Positions 5,357-6,157 of a stretch of 6,157 nt of DNA are shown piece after piece; position 1 is the stretch's first letter, and each line of letters opens with the position of its first letter. The position numbers were made by a program, and so were the translations under genes. The stretch lies in assembly GCA_964642505.1 (NCBI GenBank), contig CAZXQY010000121.1, positions 1 to 6,157 of the forward strand. The letters are read 5' to 3'. The notes beneath the pieces were generated by a model that searched no databases, was not told the origin of the DNA, and saw only the letters and a program-made list of their open reading frames with translations. The stretch comes from TMED69 sp964642505. GTDB lineage: Bacteria; Pseudomonadota; Gammaproteobacteria; Ga0077536.

Positions 5357-6157
5357 TCAGGATGAGGTCAGTTTTGGCCAAATGTCTTCGGGTCCGTGTT
5401 GTGCAACTAAATTTCCTAGCTGAACTGCCCACTGAGCTTCTGTGCCAAACTCATTGCGCCAAGACCACAATCTATGGGTGAATTGGTGTAGTGAATGTTC
5501 TTCCGTGAATCCTATCGCTCCGTGAATTTGATGAGCTAGGGAACACACCTTATTAGCAGCTTCCCCCACACGAATTTTCGCTGAGGCGATCTGTAGCATG
5601 TTTTCACTTCTAATATTGTTAGCGAGCACAATAGCTTCTTCTGCTGCTCCCGTTATTGCTACGGAGGCGGCATACTCTCCGGCTATGGTGGCCAAGTAGT
5701 GTTGAATGCTTTGGAATTTTGAGATTGGTCGACCAAAGGCAGGCCTTTGTTGGGAATAGTCGATGCACATGTCCAAAATCACTGAAATTGCTGCTGTCAT
5801 TTGGATGGACCGCGCTAAAGCGCCAAGTAGCTTCAGGTCGTTGGGGGTAACTTCAGGATCAGGCTCCGCTACGGACAAAGGTTTAACTCCTGCTACGGAA
5901 ACGTCATCTCTTGCCTCACCGGCTATGTTGGACTTGGGAAAGATAGAGCAGTCTGCTTGTTTTATTAAGATCACTTCGTAGCCTGGGTTTCCTTTCACTA
6001 GTGCTACTAAATGTTCTGCCTGCATTGCGCAGGGAACGTTTTGCACTTGCCCGGTAAGTAAGCCCTCCCGGTCGAGTTTTATTCCAGAAAGTTTTTCAAA
6101 AAACAGGAGTGACAGAGGGCCTGTTGGGGCCGCCAGATCAGCCCTACTTAGCACCCA
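5357..6157 (-). CDS. Acyl-CoA dehydrogenase, probable non-catalytic partner subunit (5' end outside window)
   Basis: The frame is open to the right edge. The codon at 6157-6155 is TGG, and the GTG at 6154 lies inside the coding frame, so 266 residues are visible and roughly the first 100 are missing. Counting from that GTG, a reduced middle domain covers about 1-100, without the usual MSEP-type motif. The C-terminal helical domain then has QQRPAFGRPISKFQSIQHYL (135-154) and HQIHGAIGFTEEHSLHQF (208-225), both hallmark FAD and dimer-contact motifs. By motif alignment, the isovaleryl-type Glu position holds K108 (NDLKLLGAL). The medium-chain-type Glu position holds F236 (NEFGTEAQ). Neither standard base is present. 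It is therefore best read as the structural half of a heteromeric dehydrogenase with the downstream gene. The stop is TGA 5357-5359. A homodimer using another residue cannot be excluded. Confidence 0.93.
   Translation of the reverse strand, partial: WVLSRADLAAPTGPLSLLFFEKLSGIKLDREGLLTGQVQNVPCAMQAEHLVALVKGNPGYEVILIKQADCSIFPKSNIAGEARDDVSVAGVKPLSVAEPDPEVTPNDLKLLGALARSIQMTAAISVILDMCIDYSQQRPAFGRPISKFQSIQHYLATIAGEYAASVAITGAAEEAIVLANNIRSENMLQIASAKIRVGEAANKVCSLAHQIHGAIGFTEEHSLHQFTHRLWSWRNEFGTEAQWAVQLGNLVAQHGPEDIWPKLTSS

Noticed and set aside
6152..6154. GTG near the right edge as the start of the partial acyl-CoA dehydrogenase
   Set aside because: The frame is open through the preceding codon to the window edge. 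The visible protein lacks the N-terminal helical domain, so this GTG is internal.
1..6157. Mobile elements, tRNA or rRNA genes, CRISPR arrays or phage genes
   Set aside because: No transposase-like frame, long terminal inverted repeat, cloverleaf sequence or spaced repeat array was seen. The window is almost fully explained by ordinary metabolic and envelope genes.

Overview
The window looks like a piece of a bacterial chromosome of moderate, somewhat AT-leaning composition. It is densely packed with ordinary metabolic genes and shows no insertion sequences, RNA genes, CRISPR arrays or phage genes. Protein style (paired acyl-CoA dehydrogenases, SDR, alpha/beta hydrolase, a polytopic membrane protein of the type often labelled fenitrothion hydrolase) suggests a Gram-negative heterotroph, most likely a proteobacterium. 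That placement is an inference and carries low confidence.

Layout, left to right. Bases 1-188 hold what may be the last 18 codons of a plus-strand gene and then an AT-rich spacer. On the minus strand, reading right to left, come an alpha/beta hydrolase (2277-3146), a small secreted cupredoxin-like protein (1678-2073) and a ten-helix membrane protein (189-1661). The last two are tightly coupled: either 17 bp apart or overlapping, depending on the start codon. The hydrolase is divergent from a plus-strand short-chain dehydrogenase/reductase (3318-4088) that starts at TTG. The SDR converges on a minus-strand pair of acyl-CoA dehydrogenases: 5357 to the right edge, truncated by the window, and 4172-5323, separated by 33 bp.

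How the genes may work together. The two acyl-CoA dehydrogenases look like the two unlike subunits of a heteromeric enzyme. One keeps an isovaleryl-CoA-dehydrogenase-type catalytic Glu (E249). In the other, both known catalytic-Glu positions appear to be replaced. With the SDR and hydrolase next door, a catabolic role on a CoA-activated carboxylic acid is plausible, but the substrate cannot be read from the sequence. The membrane protein and cupredoxin-like protein form a separate envelope module. The cupredoxin-like protein has His-rich motifs but no Cys in its mature part, so it cannot form a classical type-1 copper site. This module is the least well-understood part of the window.

No gap between genes exceeds 300 bases. 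Regulatory elements are short and mostly tentative: a sigma70-like promoter for the hydrolase, a 10-bp palindrome between the divergent genes, a weak hairpin between the convergent genes, and an inverted repeat in the leader of the cupredoxin-like gene.
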